From Entomortierella parvispora (taxonomy: Eukaryota > Mortierellomycota > Mortierellomycetes > Mortierellales > Mortierellaceae): a stretch of 64,000 nt of DNA. Position numbers and translations under genes: made by a program. The stretch's first letter is position 1; every line of letters begins with the position of its first letter. The notes below the pieces were generated by a model, which was given only the letters and a program-made list of their open reading frames with translations, searched no databases and was not told the DNA's origin. Of the stretch, positions 43,652 through 56,967 are shown piece after piece. The stretch lies in assembly GCA_963573315.1 (NCBI GenBank), contig OY752140.1:3410001-3474000 (forward strand), in the 5' to 3' direction.

Positions 43652-44157
43652 TGGCACCTGGTGCAAGTGCGAACTGATGTGGTGTGGAATGGTGACTAGT
43701 TCGGCAGAGCCGGAGACTACAGATAGATAGACGAGGGAGAGAGATTGAAATAAGGGTACAGAGAGGTAAGGGAGAGCGGAGAGGGCAGAAAAAGAGGGGA
43801 GAGCAAAGTAGAGCACAGAGAGAGGACAGACAGAGAGAGAGAGAAAGTAGATCGAAGGGGGAGAGGTAATGAGTGAATGGGACGGGATGGAGAGAGGGAA
43901 GGAGGGATGATGGAATGAGTTGAATGGAGGGAGGGAAAAGAAGGGAAAGAGAGAGGGAGGGAGAGCGAGAGAAGGAGAGAAAGAAAGAGAAAAAGAGAGA
44001 GAGCAAGAGAAAGATGATGATAGTGAGTGCTAGCCCAACCAGCCTGGTATTTCATAAGACGAGTCGAGGCCAATCGCAGCCTGGCGACCTGGATGCATTA
44101 TGGCAATTCAATTCAATAGCGAGCTCTTTGCTTTAAACCCACGGCAATAACATTACA

Positions 44158-44223
44158 CAACAAACAACAACAATACAACAACAACAGCAATTAGCAACAA
44201 CAACAACAACAACAACAACAACA
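44158..44223. repeat. (CAA)n microsatellite
   Basis: About ten perfect CAA units from 44195, preceded by interrupted CAA units from 44158. It lies upstream of the epimerase, inside the putative 1.06 kb leader intron. Confidence 0.9.
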
Positions 44224-44778
44224 GGAAGAAGAGAGCACCGGGTGGCATGCGTGGTTGGTTGGTGGTGCACGGCCTGCTCGCCTGCTTGCCTGCCTGCCCT
44301 GACTGCCTGTCTGGCAATGTTATCTCTGTTCCCACTCTGTCCCGTCTCGTTTGCTTGGCTGCTCTGCTCTGCTCTGCTGCACCGCAGCCGTTGCGCTTGA
44401 TCCAATGATGATTGCACAGAAAGCGAGAGCTCCTTCTCTGCTATGGCCAGGGAATGAACAGTGACATCGCCATGTTGTATCGTGTGTGCCCTTGCGATGC
44501 ACAGACACCCCACCCAATGCACAGAGATCAAACAGGACACAACAAACACTCCCTCCTCCGCCTCCGCCCTCTTTCCCTTCCCGCCCCTTTTTGGTACTTT
44601 CCCTTCATGTTTGACCCCACAGAACATTTTTTCGACAATATTTGAACAGGGTGTTCCTCCTTAGACTGAAAATCAAAGTCGTCTCCGCTATTCCCGCTTA
44701 GAAAGGGTCTGCACGAAACATTTTTCTGCGCGCAGCCCGAGTCATAACCAGTCGGGTCTCGAGACCCTGTTTAATTAC

Positions 44779-44806
44779 CTGGAGAAGGCATCGTCATCTG
44801 TGTCAT
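44779..44806 (-). other. Candidate leader exon of the epimerase gene
   Basis: The segment reads ATG ACA CAG ATG ACG ATG CCT TCT CCA G before a GTAATT donor. Splicing to 43716 (acceptor CTATCTATCTGTAG) leaves the epimerase frame intact and yields MTQMTMPSPVSGSAELVTI ahead of MTVPYHQQ. The intron would be 1062 bp, far longer than others here. A TATAAATA element lies about 210 bp upstream on the same strand. Confidence 0.45.
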
Positions 44807-46104
44807 TGTAGCAGAGTCGATATTCGCGTGGGGTTGCGTGTGAGTCTGTGTCAGCGGTGTGGGTGTCGACAGTGAAGTCCAACTGAGGGCAAACTGAGAG
44901 AGAGAAAGAGTCCAGAGAAGAGCTGTGTGAAGGAGGGAGAAAGCTGTGGGGAGCAAAGTGGTTTGATAATACAACTCATAACAGAAAGAAAGAAGTAACA
45001 ACAGAAAGACATCGGGTATTTATACAGAACGCCTTCCTCTCCACTCTCGCACCGCGCTTTTGATCCCCAACGCCCTTTTTTTTTTTCTTTTGGGTACAGA
45101 TTCACTAACGTCGGTTAGCTTCTCGTCATTCGCTCGACTGCTTCGGGTCGAAAGCAAGGGCAAAAAGAGAAACAATGAGCAAATAACGGCACTTGCTGGA
45201 GTTGGGGCTGACAGACAGACTAGGACAGACATGAGTGTCTAGCAAAGGCTCCATGGGCACAAAAACAAAAAAAGCCTGGGAACATTTTAGTCGCTCAACG
45301 CCCAAAACGGGGAAACATCTGGTCAGGAGCAGTGTAATCAAGCTGCGGACAGAACAACAATCAACAAGATCAACGCCCTTGATCGCGAAAGTGCAGGCTA
45401 AAGCGGCGAGCTGTGTTTACAAAACATCACCGAGATCAAGATAAGAGGACAAGGTCTTCACTTCTCTTGTTGCCGGGGGAATAATCTCTGGTCAACAAGC
45501 AAACTGAAAAGTGAGATATAAACCATAACGTGCCTGGACTCCACATGGCTGACGCTGATCCAAGTTATCTCCTGCAAGATGATCGCGGCCCTCCACGACG
45601 CAACGAGCAAAAGGCAAGGGGCAAAAGGAAAAAAAAAAAAAAACGCCACCAATCTTCTCCCTCAAAGACAGTCACGTGCCATCTATACACACAAACAATT
45701 GAGTCCACCCTATCTGCTTCGCGCTCCATGACCATTGCGCTCGACGCTCCTCCTTCCTTCCTTCCCCTTGCCTCCCATCCTCCTCGCGACATCAGAAAGC
45801 AATCCGCCTCACCATTGCGCCTGCTCTTCATCTTCATCTCGTCTTTTCGGCAGTAAGAGCCATCAAACCTCAATCAGGACCGATCGTTGATCGCGTTAGC
45901 ATTTAGCTCGCCTGCGAGGTTCGTGCCTGTCCATGTTCATCGTGTCGTTGGAGTGCAGACGAGATCATCGACCTCATTTCGCACCCATACTAATAATCCT
46001 GGCTATCTGTTCCCAAAGGTCACATAGTCTCCACAACCGACAAGTAGAGAAGCACCCGCGCCACAGCACTCAGGAACGCCTATATTGCAGTCAAGACCGA
46101 GGAT
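44807..46104. other. 1.3 kb divergent intergenic region
   Basis: Region between the epimerase leader exon (minus) and the nucleoporin gene (plus). Apart from the TATA-like element and an A-run at 45634-45645, no gene, repeat family or RNA is recognised. Confidence 0.5.
45014..45021 (-). promoter_or_regulatory. TATA-like element upstream of the epimerase leader exon
   Basis: On the minus strand the sequence reads ctgtataaatacccg, a good TATA match. It is the only such element upstream of the candidate leader exon. Confidence 0.45.
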
Positions 46105-49100
46105 ATGAGCATGTCATCTAATGCTGGGATCGGAAGGTAACGGTCATTATCTGGAGAAATTGTCCCAGCAGACCCATGCGTGATTACAGATCCATCTAAC
46201 GTCAATAGCAATGCAATGAATTACAGATCCTTCGCTTCAATCCAGGACGAACTGGTTAGGCAGAACGAGAATGCCGTATCAGAGGAAGAATGGCGTGCCC
46301 TCAGGACCACAATCGAGGATCGTATTCAGGACATTCAAAATGGATTGAACTATTTTAAAAAGCCCTCGGCAGCCTCACGTACAGGAATGACAACAGCAAA
46401 GTCTGACAAAGGTGAAAAGCACCCAGAGACACACATCAATCTCGCAAAACGTTTGAGCGATGCTGTGAAAGTGGACGAACTTCAGGCTCTCAAGGCTGTG
46501 GAGGAACTCTCAAAAACCTCGGAAATACCTTCAGTAATCACCCCAGCTGTTGTTTTGCAAGCTGCGACTTCACTCTGGAAGGAGCGGACTGCTGCCATTT
46601 CTCTCATGAGTGACATTATCCGATACGAATCAAACGATCAGGGCAATCCCAATCACGAAAGGATTTCGGCCGTCGACAAGATTCTTTCTCAAAGCGTCAC
46701 CCATGTCGGGAAACTCTTGACGCAGTATACCACCATTGCGTCGGAGGAGGCGCCGGAATTTTTCTCTGGTCATTCCGAGTACTTGGATCTTTGGATTGAG
46801 CAGTCCATTAACGAACAGAGCGCTTTGATTGAAACGGCCATCACTCTCGCCGTTGTTGGAACCGACAGCCGTACCAATCTTGCCGCAGTTGTCCTGACCG
46901 CCCTGACCTCCACAAATTTTGGAAAAAAGCAAAAATATGGCAACAGGTTCAAGGTCGAGGCTTTGGACCTTTGTGAGGACCTCCGACTTCTTTGTATGGT
47001 CTTGTCGATTGCGTCTCTAGACTTGGGCAACATTCTCGAAATGTCTTTGTCAGAAACATATGATAAAGACCATGTCTTCAAATCATCTGCACAAGTCCAA
47101 ACAATCAACACTATCCTTCAAGGAGCAGATCGCCAACAAGAACTTGGCCCTTTTATCCTCGCTTGGTCAAGTGTGCTCTCTGCGAGAATGGTTAACGATC
47201 TAGGCGAAGAAGCGGAGCAACGGCGGTTAGCAGGACAGTTGGCTTTTGTTTCGATGGGTACCCTGGATGTCTTCTCGTATCTCCACCAATCCTTTCGAAG
47301 CGAACAGTTTGACTCCAGTTCGGTTTTTGGAAGCGCCTTCAAAGACATGTTTTTTCAGTTCCTGGAGCTCGTATTACTGGATCATAGACCCAAGGCCATC
47401 AGGGACTTTGAAAAGCTTGTATCCTGTTTGGCAGACTTGGTCAAGGACGAGCCAGCCCTCTGCAATTTGATCTGGCAAGAATCGACAGCTCTTGGACAAG
47501 GAACCTTGGAAGTCTTGGAGACCGCTCGTGGTCGTTTCCCAGTGAAGATTGAGCCGATGTTGGAACTCTTAAGTGCGCTCGCGACGGGTGGCGAGGAATC
47601 TGCTAGCCATGCCGTGAACTACTTCCAAAATCTCCCCACTCTCACGCAGATGATCTCACTCTCGTCACACTCAGTTGAAGTGCATTCACACCCCGAAACT
47701 GGGGCAACTATTGTCCGCTCTCGAGATGAGGTTCCGTTTGGATTCACGCCTGGACGTCCGTTCATGCTTTTGCCGTCAGGGCTGACCGGTCACCTTATCT
47801 CTGGTGAAAACGCAGCACATATCATTCAGTGGAATCATCAAAATTCTGGCTGGGAGCTACTATACTCAGCGCTGGAGTCTTTCCGACTGGCTAATCAGGA
47901 TGAATACTCTCCAGAGTCGAGTGTGGAGATCAAGCATGTAGAGGCAATTATGAAGTTCTTGCAGGCATTCCTCTCGAAACGCGCTGCGGCTACAACCATC
48001 ATGGAAAACTTTGAAGGAGAAGGTCGTACAAGCATCATCCCAACCATATTCGCCGTGTTGGATCAGTGTTCAAAGTTTCAAAAGACACCTTTGGCTGTGG
48101 TTGCTTCCTGCGTCTCATGTCTATCTGGTCTGTGCGACTCTTATGTTCAGGATGTTTGGCTGTTGTTGAAGCAATCGGCCTTCCTCCCGTCAATCATTAC
48201 TACCACGGTTCAGTTTACAGGAGCAAGCCGTGTTCAGACAAGCGGATTAGCGTATACAATCTTGGTTGGAACCGAGTGCATGCAAGGAAACTACGCTGTG
48301 ACCCTGGCGTTCTTGGATCTCCTTCTTCGACTTACAAGAAACGCTCAGGATAACGAGTTGTGGGACTCGCGTGAACTTCGCTGTCTAAAGTCCGAGGTCC
48401 TCTATCCCTGTCTGGCCTATCTTCAAAACGAGATTTTCAGCAATTACGACAGCTGGCACTACCTCAACCTCAAGGACCGATTCAGTATAGCATCCAAGGT
48501 CCTTACGATCTTCAACAGAACTTTGAACGATCTGCCCTTGATCAATGGATCGACACCGGAGGACTATATCGGCACAAAAACACTGCAGGATTATCTGATC
48601 AAAAACTTTTTACACGACGGTGGAAAACAACTGGCTCTTCCTCTTGTATCAATCGTTGGAACAGGACCCGATATGGCCGCCTACTTTTCCAAATATGCTC
48701 GCGTTCAAGAGATGCATTTAATCAAGGACATGGTTCTTCAAGGCCTCGACTTTGTTAAGAGTCTGCTGTGCCGGCGAAAGATCCAGGGCGGCCCACCGTC
48801 CTTCCTGGAGGTCTATCTTGTTGACCGTACCGTTGGACGCGCCAATGTTCCCCTCATCCACATCTTGGCTGAGTACAATGACTTTTCATGCGGACACGAC
48901 GTCGCCCACCTTGCAACCAATGTTCTTACACTCTTGTGTTCGTTGACAGCAGAATGGCCTACAAGACCTTCCTTTGTGGGATATTTTGGCACGACAGAGC
49001 GGGCTCAGCATCTCATCTCGCTTATTGTTGGCAGAGTCAGTGATGACCACCAGTCACCGGACTATCGCATTGCCCTCTGGAGCTTCATCACTATCACGCT

Positions 49101-52100
49101 TTCGACCCAACCTGGACTTGCTACGCTGTTCCTGTCCAACAATCGAGTGAACCCTTCAACCACAGTACTGGAAACTCAGCAGAAGGAAGTCTCGAAGACG
49201 TCAATCCTAGTCCAAGCTTGTGATATCTTGAAGCGACACAAGCAGCTGTTGAAGGAAAGTCCTTCGGTTGTCCCACAAGCACTCCATTTCCTCGATGTCC
49301 TCTTCGAAAATGCCAAGGACCACGCTTTTTTGATCACGAGCCTTCAGGAGGACGCAAGCTTCTGGAAGGATCTGTCAGAACTCTTGTCTAGACCTGATAT
49401 TCGTACAAAGATGGAACTGGTGGATTGGCCTGAGGTTGCTGCACAACACAATGGAAACGAACATGTGCAAGTGGCCGAAGTTTCAAGAGTGTGCGCAGAG
49501 CAACAGTGCGTGGGACATGCTCTACGCATCCTAGGTCTGGCAATTCACTTTCAGTCAGCTACGAAAGGGATCCGAAACAAGGAAGTGGATTCGTTACCTA
49601 TTGGGCTCAAGACTCTTGTCAAAGAATGCATCGATCAAGGACGATTCCAAACTTGGAACGAAACCATCCCAAGGATTTGCTGTCATGTCTCGGGTCAGCG
49701 GGAGCTGAGGGAACTTAGTCAGATGGTCGGCACTCCCTTTGACCATCTGAAACTAGGTGTTCGTCGTTGGGCTGAAATCTACGACACGGACCATGGACCA
49801 GGTGAATCGTTTATGCTAGACTTGGAGATTGCGCGGAGAAAGCTTATCTGGCGTGGAACTCAAGTGGAACATGCCTTCCTACGCGCACTGTACCATGTAA
49901 ACCTCAACTGGTCCACAGTCCATTCCGAGATGCTACGCCTTGCTGCTTGGCGCTTCTTTGTCGAGATCCTTACCAGTAACCTCGGATCATCGGTCTGGGC
50001 TGGCAAAGGCACCGCCTCAGCCGACGGCAGTTATTACCAATGTGTGAACACCCTTATGGATCATATCCAACGTGACACCCAAGGCAGCGTAGTCCTTCGG
50101 ATGGCCCGGCATCACTGCTGCATGCTTCTTCAGGCTGTGATTGAGAAGTATTCGGTTGTCACGCGTTCAGACAAGAAGAACCTGGCCGCTCTCTTCCCCG
50201 AGATCGTGCCTAAGCTTCAGAGACTACTCCAAAGCCCTGATCTTGCCATCCTTGAATCAATCCAGAATCCTGTTCAAGATCAGTCTGCCCATCAACCTCT
50301 TTTGCTTACACTTCTGTATTGCTACCGCGCACTTCACGACAAAGAGGTCCTATCGAGCATGGACTCCTCAAATCTGGAGCTTCTTCGCAAGTCGGCCATT
50401 TTGCTTTTGCCTCTTGTTGCCAACTGCTTCGTAACAGTCTCCGAGAGTCATTTGCAGGGACAGCAAGACAACAGTGAGAACATCGTGGTCTTGCTTGCCC
50501 TCTTGGAGGAGCTTTGTCATCCTATCTGGAACCCTCATCCAACTCTATGGATCCCTACACTGCGGAATCTGGACGTCTTCCGGGTCAACTTGCAACTCTG
50601 CTCTCGCTCATTCTCGTCTGCCAAATACGATAGTCGACCTTCGTTTGTGGAAGGCAGCTTGAACTTCTTGTTGGCGCTGGCCAATGTTCCCGAGATGGCC
50701 GTTTATCTTTGTGATGCTGGAGTGATGTCAATGGTGACGCACAATGGACTTTCGCCTCTGCTGCAAGGAGGCGTGATTGCGCATTTGGATATAGTGCATG
50801 GAGATCGTGGTGATTGGCACCATGCGTGGTGTATGATCTTAGCAACGGTGACAAGTCTTTTGCGGAACATGAATTCTAGCGAGGCATTTATGCAGCTCTT
50901 GATCGGATTTATTCAACTTTATGGAAACCAAATCAGCAAAGGACTCGAGACCTCGACATACAGTCCAATGACAAGCGCCAAGTTGGAGGAGATGGAGAGA
51001 ATCACAATGTTGTTTTATGAGCTGTCCAAGTGCGAGGGTCGATTAGAGGTTCTTGGCGGAGGAGAACTGCTGAGGGCATTCTTTGATCGCTCCCTGTTCA
51101 TCTTGCAGCATGCCGTGTACCTGTTCAACCATCCTAATACGTTGGCCTTGGTCATTTCGCCGATCACCAAGACGGAACACAAGAGCCGAGAACCTGGACA
51201 AAAGGATGCGGCCGGTCAGAACACCCTTACTCTTGCGATCGAGAGCAAATTGGCATCAGTAGTCAGGAATATCTTGTCGGCGATCTTGGCCTGGACCGAC
51301 CCGGCTGTAATCTTTACGAAATCCAACCTGGAATGGCCAGTCCGCAAGGCGACGATTGCTCCAGTCAGCAACACGCCCGTGTACGAGCCGGCCTCGATTG
51401 GCACCATGTTTGATCTTGTTCAGTATGCATCCACGTCATTGAAGGAGTGGGAGGCGCGTCTGGAAGGGAAAACTGGTGGAACAGCAGGATTGTTCAAGGA
51501 TTCTGGCGAAGATGATAGTCAAAAGGATGCGAACCTTGCCTCCTCCACCAACACTGCCAGCTCCAGAACCAACTCAAAGTTGTCTTGGTTTGGCGACCTG
51601 TCCTTGAGCACCCCATCTACTTCAGCAGCCGGAAAAGTAGCAGGATCTTCTACCTCAGCATTGACGAGTTCGAGTGCCGCCGGACCTCAGGGTGCCTCGT
51701 CCAACTCTACAGCACCCGCATCTGGAGCAGCTGGCGCCTCCAATGCGTCCACACTAATGGCCACCCGACCTAACGGGGCAGCGTTTGCAACGCTTTCGAG
51801 CTCAACAGGATCGTCTCTCCGGATGTTGTCCCTCTTGGAGGACGCACTGGCAGTAATGACAACGCAGTTGGGTCTGTACATGTACCACCCTCAACTGGAC
51901 AACGCCGTTCGTCGCGATATCCAAGACCAATGTATGGATTTGATTTCGACCCTGAACTCGACTTTGAGGATGTTGCAGCGGTTTGAGAATGTCCCAGTTC
52001 AACAACGGACGGAGGATGGACTGTCCCAAGAGACCCATGAGAAGATCAAGTCGCTCCGGGAGACCATGATCCCAATCTTGAAGAACTTTGCAGAGACCAA

Positions 52101-52122
52101 GATCAACGTCCAGCGAGAGTAA
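46105..52122 (+). CDS. NUP188: Nup188-like large scaffold nucleoporin
   Basis: Proposed exons 46105..46136 and 46227..52122, giving about 1975 residues; the intron has GTAACG, a CTAAC branch site at 46196 and ATTACAG. Without the intron, the first ATG in the main frame is 46216. The chain is alpha-helical throughout with few charged loops, as in the inner-ring nucleoporins. Around residues 500-570 a short beta-rich insert (GFTPGRPFMLLPSGLTGHLISGE, then HIIQWNHQNSGWELL) matches the SH3-like domain that sets Nup188 apart from Nup192/205. The length is near the Nup188 range (1650-1860). A Ser/Thr/Ala-rich linker (about 1770-1870) precedes a last helical block. It should form part of the inner ring of the nuclear pore. 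The call is from overall layout plus the SH3-like insert; Nup192 is the alternative. Confidence 0.75.
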
Positions 52123-52300
52123 TTTACTACAAACGCGACAATAACCACTCTTGGACGAAGATGGGGAGGGGAGTACAATTACGAGATAGAAAAGTCTTAG
52201 CCCATTAAAAAATATCGTCATCATGATCTATGGACAACGCGAACAGGGATAGAAAAACATTTATTGATACAAAAATAACAGGTTGTTGGCAATGATGGCT
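52123..52300. other. Convergent 3' region
   Basis: Only 178 bp separate the stops of the nucleoporin and OPT genes, so their 3' untranslated regions may overlap. No gene seen. Confidence 0.5.
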
Positions 52301-55300
52301 TTAGGTTGGACGTTGGACAGGCAGATTCTTGGGACGATTGATGGGCACTTGTCCATTAAAGGCGACCTTGTCGAATGGACAATGATTCATGTTGGTGCCC
52401 CACCAAGGTGGGAAGTCCAAGCCGTGAACCTGCAGACTAAAAAAGATGACCAGGGCCGAGAGGGCAATGCCAGAGTCCAGGGCTGCAGACATGACATAGT
52501 TGAAACGCTGGTACCATTCCGGTCTATATCTTCGCATACAGAACTGGAACATGAAACCAACCGACAACCAATTCGCGTACTGGAAAGGGCGTGCGGGAGG
52601 CATCATGCCCGTGGCTGTGAGCAAGACTGGAGTATGGATGCGATCCACAATTGTTCCCGGGAACCGTCTTGAGAAGAAGTAAAATGGGAATGGGATAAAG
52701 AGCCCAAAGACGAAGAAATACATGAGCGGATGATAGATTGAACCAGTTCCAAACATTCTCTCGGGCGCGATCACACCCCAGATCACGGAGGCTGAGAAGA
52801 AGACGTTGGCTCCAGGGCATGTCCAGGGGAATCCCTCAGGTGTGCAGATATTGGGACGAGTCGACAACAGCCAATTAGCCGTGATCAAGTTTACGAACCC
52901 GGCAATGACAGTACCAATCAACTGGACCGTAAACATGATCCTTGGCGGAATCTTCATGTACTGGCCCAGTTTCAAGTCCCCTAGAAATGACATGGCATGG
53001 GACATGGAAATGTAGCCATACGTCTTAAATGTCACATTGGCGATCGGACGACCCGGCAAGATATAACCGATGACAAATTCCGTAAGAATGTTCAAACCCG
53101 GCTGTTGATTCGTGACCGCCTGGATTAGACCGATCGGGAGTGCAAACATGGCCGAGATCCCCACCGCGAGCAAGACACACCACCAAGGTAGGCCATAGTT
53201 CCAGACCTCACAGGTGACAATGGCTAAAGCGACCATACAGGCAAACAAGGCCAAATACCACCATTCGGGCACCTCCTTATACGCCTGCATCAGCTTGTAG
53301 TGAACATCTGTCGATTAAAGATTGAACAGATTGAAACAGAACTCATCAGCTGAAGTTCCATGCAAGAATACAGAAAGAAGCGAACTTTATCTTACCTTGA
53401 CTGGATCCTCGTGCCTGCTTCCATTGCGCCCAGATCTGCTTTCGGTGGTAGAGGAATGTGTGGGTGATGATGGCCGTCAATCCTGCAAATCCAACACCAT
53501 AACTAGTAGTTTGAAGGAGAAAGAGAAGAAAATATCACTCATCATTAGTCTGGTGTTTGCAAACAATTGGGGCCAGATGGTCTGCACACGAGAATAAGAT
53601 GGTTCATTACCTGATAGCGAAAAAGGTAGCGATCCGAAGAGGTCCATAGGAGTGATAAATCGTCTCATCCAGAGTCTTGGCGGGGGTCAGAATCGAAAGC
53701 GTATCGTAAAAGTATCCCTCCGTCGTGAATAACTTTGAAGTCAAGATTGGGTACTGTTTTGCGCCCCAGATGTTGAGGTAATACGCGATCGGTACCAAGA
53801 ACCAGGCCATCATTAGGAATCCAATTAGGATGTTCACCTGAGCCCACCATGGTGTGATTAAGGGCGATCCAAGGAAGGCTGTGATGGTGTTCCAGTCCAG
53901 CGAAAGAACACCGATACCCAAACCCTGAGATCCTGTCAGCTGCGAAAGGACAACGTTCGATGGATCGATATAGCAGAGCAAAGTCAAGGACGTGATGACA
54001 GGGAATATGTAGGCTGGGATCCAATAGTAGCAGAAAGATCCGATCGAAATCACAGCGAAAAACTTTTGTCGAGTCCATTGTCCAGGTAGGATCTCTTCTT
54101 TTCGATGCAAAGTATTGAACAAGGCCACTGTCACAAGGTTGGAGGGCCAGATCATGGCTGCAGGGTAGACTAGGTATCGACGAAGGATACCCGCCATACC
54201 ATAGCCAACCAACTGTGTTGTCAAGATCAAAAGGAGGTTGGCCAAGAATCCAAAGTCCTGCTTATAGAACACGCGTTGGATGACGATAATGTCGACTGCG
54301 TACGCTGTCCCCGCTCCACAGTTTGCGATAATTGTGATGAGCACATGTTCCTTGATGTTGAACGGGCCTGGGTTCATGGTGAACTTCCATCCAAACATGT
54401 TAAACTCCCGTGTTGGCAACACACGGGCCATAAAAGTCCCGGCTCTGTTGGATGGAGGGAAAAAAAGGGAGGGAATAAGCATGCGATACTTGAATGCACG
54501 CTGACAGTGTGGGGATCAAGTTCCAAAGAGAATTATCTGCAGGTGCCAATTGCCTATTGCCTTTTTTTTTCTGTTCGCCGTTCAGTTTTCTTGACTTACG
54601 GAAAGGAGAGCAGCTGTATCACCAAAGCACCAACAGTCATGGGCGCATCTCGAAAGAAACTGTGTTGACAGAAGAGTACGTTAAAACAAGTCATCTTGTG
54701 TCTTATTCGTCAGCAAACACTTTGATCCTTTGACACAATCACGAGGCTGCGACTGTAGACTTACAAGAACTGCGCGCAGAGTAACCACAGAGTCACCACA
54801 GTGTTACCAGGAGTGCGATGGGAAGACGAGAAGATGATGAGTGCGAAAGATAAAAATAAAAACTTCATGGGCGATTTTTTTTTTTGTACATCTTGCATTG
54901 TGCGCCTGCGTCCGCTTGATTGCGACCACATCACTCTGTCTTCATCCTGAACGACCTTAATTTTTTTCTTACCTGGTTGATAAACGACAATACAAAGATC
55001 GAGATAAGACCCATGACCCAAAATCGAAACGTTAGACATGGGATGGAGGGATCATCCGTATTAGAGACCACGGCTGCAACCTCTGCGATTGGTGAGATCT
55101 CTCGTCCGTGCTCGTCCTTTAGGCAGTCTGTTCCATCGGAGGATGTTGCGCTCAGTCCTGTCTCTGCAGTCTCGATCTTATCCGAGGCTGGTAATCCCTG
55201 CGTCGGATCTTTGTTGGTATCGCGTAAAAGAGAGGAAGTTGTCGAAGAGGTCGAAGTCTCGGAGGTATATGAATTCTTGTGACCTAAAGCACCAGGAGAG

Positions 55301-55452
55301 GTTGCTGATGGCGGTGGTGGCGCTACCTCATGAGGCACATCGTTCTCATTGACAGGGGCAAATGAGGTGGCTACATTTATCTCTGTCATGTCACTCATTT
55401 CAGTTTCATTGTGGCGTGCCCCACTCTTTCCTGAGCTGAATCGAGGTGCCAT
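52301..55452 (-). CDS. Oligopeptide transporter (OPT family)
   Basis: Proposed exons: 54973..55452, 54765..54769 (5 nt), 54600..54659, 53611..54444, 53396..53502 and 52301..53307; 2493 nt, 830 residues. About 115 residues of Ser/Thr-rich cytosolic N-terminus precede the first membrane segment (FRFWVMGLISIFVLSFINQ). OPT landmarks follow: NQFF-FR, TVGALVIQLLSFP, NMFGWKFTMNPGPFNIKEHVLI, many hydrophobic helices (GIGVLSLDWNTITAF, WWYLALFACMVAL, SMFALPIGLIQAVTNQQPGLN) and LKLGQYMKIPPR. These proteins import small peptides, glutathione or metal chelates with protons at the plasma membrane. Length matches fungal OPTs (about 750-900). A 98-nt version of exon 2 (54765..54862) would also keep frame but inserts 31 residues into the conserved first loop and has a poor acceptor. 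Confidence 0.92.
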
Positions 55453-56967
55453 GGTTATGGACTGGTCAAAGAGTGGATAAGAACGAGATAGAGAATGTCA
55501 GTGAATTTGTCAATCGATGAAAGCCGGCTGTTACGATGGTCGCTGTTGTATATGTTGTTTTTACAATTCAGTAGAATGCACGCAGTGCGCGAGGTTGGTC
55601 GAAGGAGGAAAGAAGGAAGGAAAGGAAGGAAGGTAAAAGTGATAAAGTGAGATTTGGATGGACAGTGCACCAAGCACATGCACAGGACTGATCCGAGCCA
55701 CTATGTGACTGATGTGTACGCTGCAGTGGGGAAAGAAACGTACTCTCCCCCTTTGTTTATTTAGATTGGAAAAAGACGGGGCAATGTTCAGCGATCAATG
55801 GGGAAAAGGGGGAAAGGGACCTTGTGCTCCGGCGCCTGGTTGCCTGTATCCTGCTGCTTCGCCTAGGATGGGATTAATAACAACTTTGAGTCCGATTGAG
55901 GCTGAAGTGTTACAAATGAAGGTCTCTCATGCGGGGTGAGGAAGGATATCCGATGTTTGGTTACCGACAGACGGCAACTTTGTGCCTTTAATACCGCCAT
56001 TCCACATTCCACACCAACGCGTCGCGAATCTGTCCCAACGTAGATAATTGCAGGCTAGCCGTTGTTGCACAACAGAGATGAGATATTGGTGAATCTTGCG
56101 AAACGTGCGGCAGTCATGTGGCACGGGCTGATGATACGCGACAGCCCTTCCACCAATCCATTTCATTACTTCAAGCGCGGAAATTTGAACGCGCTCGCGT
56201 GCCCTCGATTCCCTAGAATATCCCGTCTCTATTTCGACTAGTCATTTCCTACCTCTCTCTCGCTCTTACTGGGTGTACACCGCCTCTTCTTATTTTCCAG
56301 AGAGACATGCCACGCGGACCACAATCAACGACATTGCCGTAGATATCGGTGTAGACAACGCACGCGTGTAGCGAGTAGCGAACGCGACGGAGCCATTGTA
56401 GCACACTCTTTTAGAAGAATACTTATTCATATTCTTAGCAGAGTATTGACCTTTGTCGCCATCTCACATCAAACTACAAGTGGGAAAAATAGCGAGGGAA
56501 CGCTAGGTTCTTACAGGCACACGGCGCCTGCCTACTTTCCCGAAGCAGGTCCTACAACAGTGTTGGTATAGTTTACGAAACATTTCTTCCAGCATCCTTC
56601 GAATCCCGAGTGTACCGCCGGAAGGATTTCAATGGGCAAGCACACACACATTCTCCGCGGTTTTTCAAGGGCCAGGAAACTTGTAGGCTTGATGGTGTAA
56701 GGGTTTTCTTGCTTGAATCTTGAACAGGTCGAGACCTGGATGTTGGTGTGCCGGGTCTTAACGCGAAAACCCTGAGGCTGGCTACTCGTAAAATATGAGC
56801 GAATGGTCACAAAGAAATCATATTAGATTACCTGAACAAGCGTCAAAGAAAACAAGACTGGAGAGGAGCTGAGGTAGAGGGGGCAGAAGAGTGGAGGAGA
56901 GAAGGAATGAGGGAATGAGGAGAGACAGGGAGCAATGTAGAAGGAAAAGGGTGGGCATGGGGGGGCA

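Noticed and set aside
43623-44073. Leu/Ser/Pro-rich minus-strand ORFs upstream of the epimerase
   Set aside because: They derive from a pyrimidine-rich tract that looks like an intron's 3' end or leader, not a gene.
44133-44627. 164-residue minus-strand ORF with a poly-Val/Cys end
   Set aside because: Its C-terminal part is a translation of the CAA microsatellite, and it has no conserved features.
46180-46215. GTG as start of the nucleoporin ORF
   Set aside because: A GTG start is not expected in a fungal nuclear gene; either a spliced start at 46105 or the ATG at 46216 is more likely.
54765-54862. 98-nt alternative exon 2 of the OPT gene
   Set aside because: Acceptor ATGAAG lacks a pyrimidine tract and the product would insert 31 residues in the conserved first loop; the 5-nt version fits the family better.
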